Source: Homoserinimonas sp. OAct 916
Lineage (GTDB): Bacteria > Actinomycetota > Actinomycetes > Actinomycetales > Microbacteriaceae
Assembly: GCF_003260275.1 (NCBI RefSeq)
Contig: NZ_QJHB01000006.1
Coordinates: forward strand, 186,001-250,000
Length of the DNA stretch: 64,000 nucleotides
Direction: 5' to 3'
Shown: positions 8,637 through 17,514 of the stretch, piece by piece
Layout of the letters: every line of letters starts with the position of its first letter
Position numbering within the stretch: the first letter of the stretch is position 1
Translations under genes and position numbers: made by a program
The notes under the pieces: model-generated
What the model saw: only the letters and a program-made list of their open reading frames with translations
What the model was told of the DNA's origin: nothing
The model's database searches: none

Positions 8637-9389
8637 GTGACCGACACGCACGACACCCCCCGCACCCGTTCACTCCGCCTCGGCGTTGCGGGGCCCGTAG
8701 GAACCGGTAAGAGCTCTGTGATTGCGATGCTCTGCCGGAAGTTGAACGAGGAGTTCACCATGGGGGTGATCACCAACGACATCTACACCGACGAGGATGC
8801 ACGTTTTCTCCGCTCTGCCGGTGTGCTGCCGTCCGAGCGCATTCGCGCCGTCGAGACCGGCGCCTGCCCGCACACCGCCATCCGTGACGATGTCACCATG
8901 AATCTGCTGGCCGTCGAAGATCTCGAGAAGGACTTCGCGCCGCTCGACATCGTTCTCGTTGAGAGCGGTGGCGACAATCTCACCGCCACCTTCTCCCCCG
9001 CTCTGGTCGACGCTCAGATCTTCGTGCTCGACGTTGCCGGTGGTGGCGATGTCGCCCGCAAGGGTGGGCCGGGTATTGCTCGAGCCGATCTGTTGCTTGT
9101 GAACAAGATCGACCTCGCAGAGTACGTCGAGGTGGATGTGGAGCAGATGGTGAAGGACGCCCAGTCGGCCAGAGACGGCAGGCCCGTCCTCGCCCTGTCA
9201 AAGAAAATGCCGGATACCGTCGAAGCGCTGTGTGAGTGGGTTCGGCAATTGCATGCTGCTCATTCCAGGGGCGTCCACACCCCCACCGATCCCGGACCGA
9301 TGGCGCCGCACTTTCACGCGACCGACGAGGGCGGTTACGAGCACAGCCATGAGTCGGGTGACTCAAGCGGAGAGCACGCGCACCACTAG
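8637..9389 (+). CDS. ureG: Urease accessory GTPase UreG with His-rich C-terminus
   Basis: SIMIBI-class GTPase that powers nickel delivery to urease. 250 residues from GTG 8637 behind a strong AAGGAG. The P-loop GPVGTGKS is at residues 19-26; [13 protein letters not shown] carries the conserved CPH metal-binding motif; NKIDLAEYV is the base-recognition motif. Bacterial UreG is usually about 205-225 residues. Here residues 206-250 form a tail with ten histidines (for example HFH, EHSH, EHAHH). Because the operon has no ureE, this tail may store or hand over nickel. Confidence 0.96.
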   Translation: MTDTHDTPRTRSLRLGVAGPVGTGKSSVIAMLCRKLNEEFTMGVITNDIYTDEDARFLRSAGVLPSERIRAVETGACPHTAIRDDVTMNLLAVEDLEKDFAPLDIVLVESGGDNLTATFSPALVDAQIFVLDVAGGGDVARKGGPGIARADLLLVNKIDLAEYVEVDVEQMVKDAQSARDGRPVLALSKKMPDTVEALCEWVRQLHAAHSRGVHTPTDPGPMAPHFHATDEGGYEHSHESGDSSGEHAHH

Positions 9390-9423
9390 GCGCGGACCCC
9401 GCGTGACGGGACAGGAACGGTCG

Positions 9424-10497
9424 ATGACGAGCGCAGAGCATACTTCTCGGAGTAGTTTCAGGCCCCTGCTCGCAATGGGACTGGTGACGGTGACCATGCT
9501 GGTGCTGGGCTGGGGAACCTTCTTCATCGTGATCCTGCCCGGTGAGTACCTGATGGGAAAGGCAGTATTCGGAACCGGGCTTGCGTTGACCGCTTTCACG
9601 CTGGGCGCGCGCCACGGATTCGACGCCGACCACATTGCGGCCATCGACAACACGACGCGCAAGCTCCTCGCTGACGGCGAACGCCCCATCACGGTGGGCC
9701 ACTGGTTTGCCCTGGGGCACTCAACGGTCGTGATCGTCACGGTTGCGCTGCTCGCCGCGGGTTTCAACGCCCTCGCGGAGCAACTCACAACGGAACGGTC
9801 GGTCTTGACGACGTTCGCCGGAGTGTGGGGAGTGCTGATCTCTGGGCTGTTCCTCCTGTTCATCGGCATCACCAATCTCGTCTCGGTGCAGGGCATCTGG
9901 GGCGTCTTTCGGGGCATGCGAAGCGGCCAACTCGATGAGGAGGAACTTGAACGCGTGCTGAGGGGCCGGGGCGCGCTCTACCGGGTGTTCGGGCCGATCG
10001 CGCGCCGGGTCGACAAACCGTGGAAGATGTATCCGATCGGAATCCTGTTCGGTCTCGGCTTCGACACCGCGACGACCATCGCGCTCTTCGTCGTGGGCGG
10101 AACGGCCGCTTTGGCCGCTCCCTGGTACGTGGTGCTGGTGCTCCCGGTGCTCTTCGCGTCGGGGATGATCCTCGTGGACACTTTTGATGGCATCATCATG
10201 CACCGCGCCTACGCGTGGGCCTTCCACGCACCTGTGCGCAAGGTCTACTACAACTTGACGATCACCGTGCTGTCGGTCGCAGTCGCTTTTCTCGTCGGAG
10301 GGGTCGGGCTGACGACGCTCGTGGCCAATGCCCTGCACGCCGAGCACGGTCCGCTCGGGTGGATCGCGAACCTCAACCTCGAGGATCTGGGCTACTTCAT
10401 CGTGATTATCCTCGTGCTTACCTGGGCCATCGCCTGGGGCTATTGGAAGATCGCAAAGGTTGAGTCTCGCTACGGCAATCAGGTGTCCTCACCGTAG
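9424..10497 (+). CDS. High-affinity nickel permease, NixA/HoxN family
   Basis: Inner-membrane nickel (possibly cobalt) transporter of the NiCoT family, 357 residues and about eight hydrophobic segments. The signature HGFDADHIAAIDN is near residue 64; further motifs are GHSTVV and LFGLGFDTATTIALF. ATG 9424 sits behind an ACAGGA site and gives a normal N-terminus; the frame is open upstream across the end of ureG but those residues are not family-like. Position directly after ureG indicates that it supplies nickel to urease. Confidence 0.93.
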   Translation: MTSAEHTSRSSFRPLLAMGLVTVTMLVLGWGTFFIVILPGEYLMGKAVFGTGLALTAFTLGARHGFDADHIAAIDNTTRKLLADGERPITVGHWFALGHSTVVIVTVALLAAGFNALAEQLTTERSVLTTFAGVWGVLISGLFLLFIGITNLVSVQGIWGVFRGMRSGQLDEEELERVLRGRGALYRVFGPIARRVDKPWKMYPIGILFGLGFDTATTIALFVVGGTAALAAPWYVVLVLPVLFASGMILVDTFDGIIMHRAYAWAFHAPVRKVYYNLTITVLSVAVAFLVGGVGLTTLVANALHAEHGPLGWIANLNLEDLGYFIVIILVLTWAIAWGYWKIAKVESRYGNQVSSP

Positions 10498-10573
10498 GTT
10501 TGGGCCGGACTCAGCCGCAGCATCTCCCCACCCCCCGGATTGCCAACGGCGACGCCATCGTCCCGATTCGTCC

Positions 10574-11611
10574 TCAGGCGTCGGTGGCTGTGAGGGCGAT
10601 CAGGCGAGAGCTCGCCCGCTGGTATTTCTTGCGATAGCCGCCGGCCAGCATGTCCGGGCCGAAGACGGTGTCCAACGGGATCCCGGTGGACACCACGGGG
10701 ATCTGGGCGTCGTAGACGCGGTCTACGAAGGCCACGAAGCGCAGCGCATCAGATTGGTCGGTCAGCTCCACAGCATCGGTCAACCCGATCATGTCGACCC
10801 CGTTGAGAAGCTTGATGTACTTCGACGGATGAACCGTGCCCAGATGCTTGATCACAGCAAGGAACGAGTCATCGGTCACCGTCAGACCCTGCTCGACGGC
10901 ACGGGTGATGGCTTGCTCGTACTCGGCAGGTGCGACGGTCTCTGCGTGCCCTTCGACGTCACGACGCCGGTAGTCGACCCCGTCGATTCGCAACGTCTGG
11001 AAATTGCTCGACATGGCCTGGATCTCCCTGAGAAAGTCGGCCGCGGCAAACCGTCCCTCGCCCAAAGAGTTCGGTGGAGTGTTCGACGTCGCGGCGACGC
11101 GCGTGCCGCTCGCAACCAGCTCGGCGAGGAGCCGAGTCATCACCATCGTGTCGCCCGGGTCATCCAACTCGAATTCGTCAATGCACAACAGGCTGGCACC
11201 CTTTAAGAGCTCAACCGCCCGCGCATAGCCGAGGGCGCCGACCAGAGCCGTGTACTCCATGAAAGTGCCGAAGTACTTGCGTCCCTTCGCCGCATGCCAG
11301 AGTGCAGCCAACAGGTGGGTCTTGCCCACGCCGAACCCGCCGTCCAGGTAGACACCCGGCAGCACCTGCTCCTTCTTCTTCGCTCGTTTGAACAGTCCGC
11401 CAGACTTCGCCGTCGAACCAGGTGCTGAGAATGCCCGAAGTGTTTCGACGGCGCCCGCCTGAGACGGGAACTCATCGTTGGGCCGATAGGAATCGAAAGT
11501 GGCAGCCCGGAATTGGCGCGGCGGTGTCAGATCGTCAGCGATCTCCTGCCCCGTGATGTCCGGGATGCGGGTGACCAGGCTGCTGACAGAGCGCGTCTGC
11601 TCTGGAATCAT
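10574..11611 (-). CDS. zapE: Cell division protein ZapE / AFG1-like ATPase
   Basis: P-loop ATPase of the AFG1/ZapE family, 345 residues. Walker A GGFGVGKTH is at residues 91-99, Walker B LLCIDEFELDD follows at about 135, and the sensor segment AATSNTPPNSL and terminal VPVVS-type motif (IPVVSTGIPLD) are present. ZapE acts on the Z-ring under stress in E. coli; the actinobacterial role is not established. ATG 11611 has AGAGGG nine bases upstream; the open frame to 11659 adds an unlikely N-terminus. It is divergent from the sulfurtransferase gene. Confidence 0.92.
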   Translation of the reverse strand: MIPEQTRSVSSLVTRIPDITGQEIADDLTPPRQFRAATFDSYRPNDEFPSQAGAVETLRAFSAPGSTAKSGGLFKRAKKKEQVLPGVYLDGGFGVGKTHLLAALWHAAKGRKYFGTFMEYTALVGALGYARAVELLKGASLLCIDEFELDDPGDTMVMTRLLAELVASGTRVAATSNTPPNSLGEGRFAAADFLREIQAMSSNFQTLRIDGVDYRRRDVEGHAETVAPAEYEQAITRAVEQGLTVTDDSFLAVIKHLGTVHPSKYIKLLNGVDMIGLTDAVELTDQSDALRFVAFVDRVYDAQIPVVSTGIPLDTVFGPDMLAGGYRKKYQRASSRLIALTATDA

Positions 11612-11769
11612 TGTGTATAGCCCTCTTTGTTTCGGCGAACGACCAACTGTTGCAGGCAAAGGTGCAGACAGGCACCCACAGTGCGTACAGTCGCAAGGGG
11701 GAACGCAACAAGCTTAATCGGCTCTGGGCCGCGTTGCGTGTTTCCACCCGCTACGCATGAAAGGCAGCA

Positions 11770-12672
11770 ATGACCGTCCCATATGACAATTCACCGAAGT
11801 TCCACGACTACGCCCACCCCGAACGTCTGGTCTCAGCCGATTGGCTGGAAGAGCGCCTCGACACCCCCGGCATGGTCATCGTTGAGTCGAATGAGGACGT
11901 GCTGCTCTACGAGACCGGGCACATCCCGGGAGCCGTCAAGATCGACTGGCACACCGACCTCAACGATTCCGTGGTGCGTGACTATGTTGACGGCGAGGGC
12001 TTCGCGGCCCTGATGAAGGCGAAAGGCATCAACAGGGATGACACGGTCGTGATCTATGGCGACAAGTCGAACTGGTGGGCAGCGTATGCGCTCTGGGTGT
12101 TCACCCTGTTCGGGCATGAAGATGTGCGCCTGCTCGACGGCGGGCGAGACAAGTGGATAGCAGACGGTCGACTGGTCACAACCGAGATCCGGCCGATAAA
12201 AGAGACCGACTACCCGGTGGTCGAGCGACAGGATGACGATATTCGTGCCTACCTTCTGGATGTCCTCGCCCATTTCGGAAATCCGCTGATCGACGTGCGA
12301 TCACCGGAGGAGTACCGCGGTGAGCGCACCACGCTGCCGTCGCACCCGGAGGAGGGTTCCCTGCGGGCCGGCCACATTCCCTCGGCGCACAGCGTGCCCT
12401 GGGGCACAGCTGCAAACGAAGACGGCACGTTCAAGTCGCGCAGCGAATTGGACGAGATCTACCGCGAACAGCTCGGACTCAGCGACTCAGACGACGTTGT
12501 CGCCTACTGCCGCATCGGAGAGCGCTCCAGCCACACCTGGTTCGTGCTGTCGCATCTGGTCGGACTCCCCCGAGTGCGCAACTATGACGGTTCCTGGACC
12601 GAATGGGGCAGCGCCGTCAGGGTGCCGATCGTCACGGGCGCCGAGCGCGGCGAAACTCCCGCTCCACGCTGA
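11770..12672 (+). CDS. Thiosulfate/3-mercaptopyruvate sulfurtransferase (two-domain rhodanese)
   Basis: Cytoplasmic enzyme of 300 residues with two rhodanese domains. The N-terminal one (about 20-145) is inactive-type. The C-terminal one carries the active loop CRIGERSS with Cys247 as the persulfide-carrying residue. It is of the CysA/SseA type common in actinobacteria, where it is usually followed by a SufE-like gene, as here. It probably transfers sulfane sulfur to SufE or detoxifies cyanide or thiosulfate. A GAAAGGCAGCA leader precedes the ATG. Confidence 0.95.
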   Translation: MTVPYDNSPKFHDYAHPERLVSADWLEERLDTPGMVIVESNEDVLLYETGHIPGAVKIDWHTDLNDSVVRDYVDGEGFAALMKAKGINRDDTVVIYGDKSNWWAAYALWVFTLFGHEDVRLLDGGRDKWIADGRLVTTEIRPIKETDYPVVERQDDDIRAYLLDVLAHFGNPLIDVRSPEEYRGERTTLPSHPEEGSLRAGHIPSAHSVPWGTAANEDGTFKSRSELDEIYREQLGLSDSDDVVAYCRIGERSSHTWFVLSHLVGLPRVRNYDGSWTEWGSAVRVPIVTGAERGETPAPR

Positions 12673-12712
12673 GCGGCCCGGTATTCGTGGCGCCGTGAGA
12701 GAATTGAGGGAT

Positions 12713-13171
12713 ATGACCGCATCACGCATCCCCCCAGAACTTGCCGCGATCCAGGAAGACTTCCTCGCCCTGGAATCAACCAACGATCGGTTGCAGTTCC
12801 TACTGGAGTTGGCGAACGAACTGCCTGAACTGCCCGAGCGTTATCAAGACCACCCGGAGCTTTTTGAGCGGGTCGTCGAGTGCCAGTCACCGGTGTTCAT
12901 CTTCGTCGAGGTGACCGATGACATCGTTCACGTGTTCGCGACGGCGCCCCGAGAGGCTCCGACCACCCGCGGGTTCGCGTCAATTCTCGTGCAGGGACTG
13001 AGCGGCCACACGGTCGACGACGTTTTGGCGGTGCCCGGGGACTTCCCCCAGGAGATCGGGCTCACCCAGGCCGTGTCGATGCTGCGTATTCGAGGCATGA
13101 CGGCGATGCTCGCGCGAATCAAGTATCAGGTTCGGGCGAGGCTGGATCAACCGGTCACCCCCGGTCCCTGA
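12713..13171 (+). CDS. SufE family Fe-S assembly sulfur acceptor
   Basis: 152-residue SufE-fold protein that takes persulfide sulfur for Fe-S cluster assembly. Cys57 in VVECQSPVF is the conserved acceptor; other family segments are LLELANELPELP and FASILVQGLSGHTVDDVL. Start ATG 12713 with TTGAGGG upstream; the longer open frame overlaps the sulfurtransferase. It is paired with the upstream rhodanese gene, which is the likely sulfur donor. Its last 17 bp overlap the 3' end of the convergent hydrolase gene. Confidence 0.93.
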   Translation: MTASRIPPELAAIQEDFLALESTNDRLQFLLELANELPELPERYQDHPELFERVVECQSPVFIFVEVTDDIVHVFATAPREAPTTRGFASILVQGLSGHTVDDVLAVPGDFPQEIGLTQAVSMLRIRGMTAMLARIKYQVRARLDQPVTPGP

Positions 13172-14384
13172 GCCACCCCGAAACAGCGGCGGTCCACGCC
13201 TCACGGTCGTGATTCCAGATCTTGGTGTGCAGCGCCTCCGTGAACTCAACGAAACGCACGATGTCGGGGCGGGCCGCGGCGAAAGCGCGCGAAGGTTCGA
13301 TCGGAACGAAACCGTCGTCTTTGCTGTGCAGCAGCAGGATGGGAACGTCGAGCTCCCCCGCGCGCTTCACGAAGTCGATGCGGTCGAAGTCGACCATGGT
13401 GTCCATTCCTGTCAGCCAGCGGCCCCAATGCGATCCGACGATACCGAGCGCCGCTGACCCGACCAGGCGTGGGAGCCGCATCAGGTGGGCCTGGAACTGC
13501 AGGATGTTGACCCAGTCGATCGCCGGCGAGTCAAGAACGATGCCGACAATCAGATTCCGGAACTCGGAAGCAACCGCCGTCTGCAGGACGATTCCGCCGC
13601 CCATCGACCAGCCCATCAACACGATCTCGCGGGCTCCTCTGGCAACCGCGAACCGGATCGCGGCGTCCACATCCAGCCATTCGGTAGCGCCCATCCCGTA
13701 GCGATGGTCAGCGGATCGGGGCGCATCGCGGTCGTTCCGGTAGGAAATGAGCAGGCTGTTGAAGCCCGCCTCACGAAAGACGGGAACCGCCCTCAGACCC
13801 TCGGACCGCCGGGTGGCCCGGCCGTGCACCTGGATGACCCATCGGTCCCCGGCCGTCGGCGCCGGAATCAACCAGGCCGGGCAGTCGCCCACATCAGACG
13901 AGACAGTGACATCGTGCCAGTCGAACCCGAGATGCGCGGGGTCCATGTAGACCCATCCGGCCAGACGCCCCTTCGTTCCTGCACCGAGGTGTCCGTCGAT
14001 GACCTCCAGGAGACGGCGACGCACCCGGTGGGAACCGAGGTGCAGGATCTCCCCCACTGTGGCGTGCCCGGTCTCGGCATCGAACCAGAAACTGTATTCG
14101 CCGTCGACCCGGCTCTCATCGTTCACGGTCAGATCGATCCAGCCGGCGGCTTCGTCCACGGCGAGAACACGCACGTCGGAGAAGAGGCGGTTCGGCGGGA
14201 TCACCACTCGCCTGGCCATCACGATCGCCACGCCTGCGAATGCTGTTGCTGCGGCTCCAGCGACGGCTCCCACAACCGCACCGACAACGCGGGCAGGTGA
14301 GAGTGGCTCAAAGCGTCCCCTGGAGCGTCCTGCAGGCGTAAGAGATCGCCGGGGTCGCACGGCGAGTCTCCGAGAAACGGTCAC
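13155..14384 (-). CDS. Membrane-anchored alpha/beta hydrolase
   Basis: 409-residue serine hydrolase. A basic N-terminus and one hydrophobic segment (about 33-58) anchor it in the membrane. The alpha/beta-hydrolase triad is visible: nucleophile in GWSMGG near residue 260, acid in LLHSKDDGFVP and histidine in EALHTKIW. The fold resembles acyl-transferase or S9-like hydrolases; the substrate is unknown. GTG 14384 is exactly 6 nt from a TAGAGT -10 box, so the mRNA should be leaderless. It is divergent from the DUF3000 gene, with overlapping promoters. Confidence 0.88.
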   Translation of the reverse strand: MTVSRRLAVRPRRSLTPAGRSRGRFEPLSPARVVGAVVGAVAGAAATAFAGVAIVMARRVVIPPNRLFSDVRVLAVDEAAGWIDLTVNDESRVDGEYSFWFDAETGHATVGEILHLGSHRVRRRLLEVIDGHLGAGTKGRLAGWVYMDPAHLGFDWHDVTVSSDVGDCPAWLIPAPTAGDRWVIQVHGRATRRSEGLRAVPVFREAGFNSLLISYRNDRDAPRSADHRYGMGATEWLDVDAAIRFAVARGAREIVLMGWSMGGGIVLQTAVASEFRNLIVGIVLDSPAIDWVNILQFQAHLMRLPRLVGSAALGIVGSHWGRWLTGMDTMVDFDRIDFVKRAGELDVPILLLHSKDDGFVPIEPSRAFAAARPDIVRFVEFTEALHTKIWNHDREAWTAAVSGWLRDRG

Positions 14385-14390
14385 GTCAGA

Positions 14391-14400
14391 ACTCTAGTCT
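14391..14400. promoter_or_regulatory. Overlapping divergent -10 boxes (hydrolase / DUF3000)
   Basis: ACTCTAGTCT contains TAGTCT on the plus strand (14395-14400) and TAGAGT on the minus strand (14396-14391), overlapping by 2 bp. Each lies exactly 6 nt from a GTG start, at 14407 and 14384 respectively. Both promoters appear leaderless and cannot be occupied at the same time. Confidence 0.65.
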
Positions 14401-14406
14401 GCTTAG

Positions 14407-15030
14407 GTGTCCGAATCTTCTGCGCAAGCGCAGCTGCCCCCCGAGTTCGCGGCGGCTGTGGCCTCGATCGAACGTGCCACCCACCGGGCAGAACTGACGG
14501 TCACGACGATACCGGCGCCGGCGAAACTTGCGCCTCACTCCATCGCACTGGCCGCCGACATCACGCCGCAGACACACAGTCAGGATTCTGATCTCGGCAC
14601 GGGCCGCTTCATCCTGCTGTACGACCCTGATGAGCCCGAGGCCTGGGGAGGCAGGTTCCGAGTGGTGTGTTTCGCCCAGGCGCCCCTGGAGGTCGAGATC
14701 GGCATTGATCCGTTCCTGGCCCGGGTGGCCTGGAGCTGGCTGGTCGATGCCCTCGATACACGCAACGCGAGCTATACCCAGGCATCGGGCACCGCCACCA
14801 GCATCGTCTCTACAGGGTTCGGTGAACTGGCCGCCCAGGGAGACGGCGCACAGATGGAACTCCGGGCATCCTGGACCCCGTTGGAGCACGACATCGGCCC
14901 CCACGTGCAGGGCTGGGGCGAACTGCTGTGCATGCTTGCAGGCCTGCCTCCTGAGAATGACGGCGTAAGCTTGTTGAACGCGCGACGTGTGGCGCATCCC
15001 CGAAACGAGAACGCCGAAAGCGCCCAATGA
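14407..15030 (+). CDS. DUF3000 family protein
   Basis: 207-residue actinobacterial protein of unknown function. Recognisable segments are LPPEFAAAVASIERATHRAE near the N-terminus, and DPDEPEAWGGRFRVVCFAQA and VAWSWLVDAL in the middle. There is no signal peptide or membrane segment. The gene is usually found just before ribonuclease D, as here, where its stop overlaps the rnd start as ATGA. GTG 14407 follows a TAGTCT -10 box by 6 nt, indicating a leaderless mRNA that also covers rnd. Confidence 0.88.
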   Translation: MSESSAQAQLPPEFAAAVASIERATHRAELTVTTIPAPAKLAPHSIALAADITPQTHSQDSDLGTGRFILLYDPDEPEAWGGRFRVVCFAQAPLEVEIGIDPFLARVAWSWLVDALDTRNASYTQASGTATSIVSTGFGELAAQGDGAQMELRASWTPLEHDIGPHVQGWGELLCMLAGLPPENDGVSLLNARRVAHPRNENAESAQ

Positions 15031-16235
15031 CTGAACCGGTGCATACGCCCCCGGTGATCGATTCCCGGTCCGGCTATCGCTCCGCCGTGGCCGCCATCCG
15101 CGACGGTGACGGACCGGTCGCGATCGACACCGAGCGGGCATCCGGATACAAATATTCCCAACGGGCCTACCTGATCCAGGTCTTTCGCCGCGGTGCCGGC
15201 ACCTTCTTGTTCGACCCACCCGCCGTTGGCCGTTTCGACGAATTGGCCGAAGAGATCATCAATGATGAGTGGGTACTTCACGCCGCCAGCCAGGATCTTG
15301 ACGCACTCAGAGAAGTGGGCCTTGACCCCGTGCACCTGTTTGACACGGAACTCGCCGGCCGATTGCTCGGGCTGCCCCGAGTGGCACTGGGCACCGTGGT
15401 TGAGGAGCTGTTGGGGATTCACCTGAAGAAGGAGCATTCGGCCGCGGACTGGTCGATCCGGCCGTTGCCGGAGCCGTGGCTGGTTTACGCTGCCCTCGAC
15501 GTGGAGTTGCTTGTCGACCTTCGCGACGTCATGGAGGACATGCTCGCCGACGCCGGCAAGATGGTGATGGCGGCACAGGAGTTCGAAGCGGTGCTGCAGG
15601 CACCGGCCAAACCGGCACTGGCCGAACCGTGGCGAAGACTGTCCGGGGTGAGCTCGCTGCGTGATGCCCAACAGATGGCGGTCGCCCGCGAACTCTGGCT
15701 CTCCCGGGATGCCCTGGCGCGGAACCTCGATATCGCGCCCGGTCGGCTGGTCCCGGATGCGTCACTGATGGCTGCCGTACGCGCGCAGCCGCAATCCCGC
15801 CAGGCGTTGGCAGCGATGAAGGATTTTCGGGGCCGGGCGAGCCGCACCGAGCTTGCCCGCTGGTGGCACGCCATCGAATCCGGACGGGCCAGCACCGAGC
15901 TACCCGATCTTCGTCCGGAGCGCACCGAACTGCCGTCGGCCCGTAACTGGCCCGATCGCAATCCGGAGGCCCACCAGCGGCTGAAGACGATGCGTGCGCT
16001 CCTTGCCGAGCGCGCTGACGAGTTGGAGATACCGGTGGAGAACCTGCTCAAGCCGAGTATCGTGCGGGATCTGGCCTGGGAACCGCCAGCGGATCCGACC
16101 GCTGAGCAGATTGCCGTCGCCCTGGAGCAGCACGGGGCCAGACCCTGGCAGATTGTGGAAACAGCCCAATTGATTGCCGCAGGCTTTGTGGAAGCCCTCC
16201 AAGCCGAGCCGTCACCAGATGAAAGCGCATCGTAG
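15027..16235 (+). CDS. rnd: Ribonuclease D (DEDDy exonuclease with HRDC domain)
   Basis: 3'-5' exoribonuclease for tRNA and structured RNA processing, 402 residues. Exo motifs: IDTE (Asp34, Glu36), HAASQDLDAL, and the Exo III motif YAALDVELL with its Tyr and Asp. The HRDC domain begins near residue 210 (AVARELWLSRDALA). It is coupled to the DUF3000 gene by a 4-bp overlap. The distant beta-oxidation genes start 76 bp downstream with their own ribosome site. Confidence 0.95.
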   Translation: MTEPVHTPPVIDSRSGYRSAVAAIRDGDGPVAIDTERASGYKYSQRAYLIQVFRRGAGTFLFDPPAVGRFDELAEEIINDEWVLHAASQDLDALREVGLDPVHLFDTELAGRLLGLPRVALGTVVEELLGIHLKKEHSAADWSIRPLPEPWLVYAALDVELLVDLRDVMEDMLADAGKMVMAAQEFEAVLQAPAKPALAEPWRRLSGVSSLRDAQQMAVARELWLSRDALARNLDIAPGRLVPDASLMAAVRAQPQSRQALAAMKDFRGRASRTELARWWHAIESGRASTELPDLRPERTELPSARNWPDRNPEAHQRLKTMRALLAERADELEIPVENLLKPSIVRDLAWEPPADPTAEQIAVALEQHGARPWQIVETAQLIAAGFVEALQAEPSPDESAS

Positions 16236-16311
16236 AAACGATCAAAGGATTCCGCCGGCCAACGGTGCAACCGTAGGATCGAATCAGGCTGAAAAATGAA
16301 GGCAGGACACT

Positions 16312-17508
16312 GTGGCTGAACAATCCGAAATATTCTTTGTAGACGGGATGCGCACGCCATTCGGTCGGGCCGGCGAGAAGGGTATGTATTGGAACACCCG
16401 CGCCGACGACCTGGTGGTCAAAGCGATGATGGGGGTGCTGGAACGCAACCCGCAGGTTCCGAAAGACCAGATTGACGATGTGGCGATTGCGGCGACCACG
16501 CAGACCGGTGACCAGGGGCTCACCCTGGGTCGCACCGCTGCGTTGCTCGCTGGCCTCCCCCGCAGCGTGCCAGGTTTTGCGATCGACCGGATGTGTGCCG
16601 GGGCGATGACCGCGGTCACCACCACTGCTGGTGGAATCGCGATGGGTGCCTACGATCTGGTGATCGCCGGTGGAGTTGAGCACATGGGGCACCATCCGAT
16701 GGGGCAGGGTGTCGACCCGAACCCACGCTTCCTCGCCGAGAAACTTGTCAGCATGGACGCCCTGAACATGGGCAACACCGCCGAGCGCATCCATGATCGC
16801 TTCCCCCACCTGACCAAGGAACGCGCCGACCGATTCGCGCTTGGCAGCCAGCAGAAACTCGCGGCAGCCTACGAGGCCGGCAACATTCAGCCCGACCTGG
16901 TTCCCGTCGCGATCAAAACTGAGGCAGGCTGGGGTCTGGCCACCAGGGATGAAGCACCACGCCCTGACACGACGATGGAGGGACTCGCAGGGCTCAAGAC
17001 CCCATTCCGTCCCCACGGCCGGGTCACGGCCGGTAATTCGTCCGGTCTGAACGACGGCGCAACCGCGGCCATTCTCGCCAGCGGCGCGATGGTCAAGAAG
17101 CTCGGTCTGACGCCGCGCATGCGTATGGTCACCTTCGCCTTCGCCGGAGTCGAGCCCGAGATCATGGGTCTCGGCCCGGTCCCGTCCACCGAGAAGGCAT
17201 TGCGCAAGGCGGGGCTGACAATCGACGACATCGGCCTCTTCGACCTGAATGAGGCGTTCGCCGTGCAGGTGCTCTCGTTGCTCGACCACTTCGGAATTGC
17301 TGATGACGACCCACGGGTGAACCTCTACGGAGGCGCCATCGCAGTCGGGCACCCGCTCGCCTCCACAGGCGTGCGGCTGATGATCCAACTGGCCCGGCAG
17401 TTCGAACAGCGCCCCGACGTTCGATACGGCATCACCGCCATGTGCGTGGGCCTCGGACAGGGCGGCACCGTGATCTGGGAGAACCCGAACTGGAAGGGCA
17501 AGAGGTAG
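16312..17508 (+). CDS. fadA: Acetyl-CoA C-acyltransferase (3-ketoacyl-CoA thiolase)
   Basis: Thiolase that cleaves 3-ketoacyl-CoA with CoA in the last step of beta-oxidation, 398 residues. Catalytic residues are seen: Cys95 (DRMCAGAM), His347 (AVGHPLASTG) and Cys378 (MCVGLGQGG), with NEAFA and a GLNDGA motif. Start GTG 16312 has AAGGCAGGA upstream. The partner multifunctional enzyme starts 6 bp after the stop, so the two form the usual trifunctional operon. Confidence 0.95.
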   Translation: MAEQSEIFFVDGMRTPFGRAGEKGMYWNTRADDLVVKAMMGVLERNPQVPKDQIDDVAIAATTQTGDQGLTLGRTAALLAGLPRSVPGFAIDRMCAGAMTAVTTTAGGIAMGAYDLVIAGGVEHMGHHPMGQGVDPNPRFLAEKLVSMDALNMGNTAERIHDRFPHLTKERADRFALGSQQKLAAAYEAGNIQPDLVPVAIKTEAGWGLATRDEAPRPDTTMEGLAGLKTPFRPHGRVTAGNSSGLNDGATAAILASGAMVKKLGLTPRMRMVTFAFAGVEPEIMGLGPVPSTEKALRKAGLTIDDIGLFDLNEAFAVQVLSLLDHFGIADDDPRVNLYGGAIAVGHPLASTGVRLMIQLARQFEQRPDVRYGITAMCVGLGQGGTVIWENPNWKGKR

Positions 17509-17514
17509 ACGACG

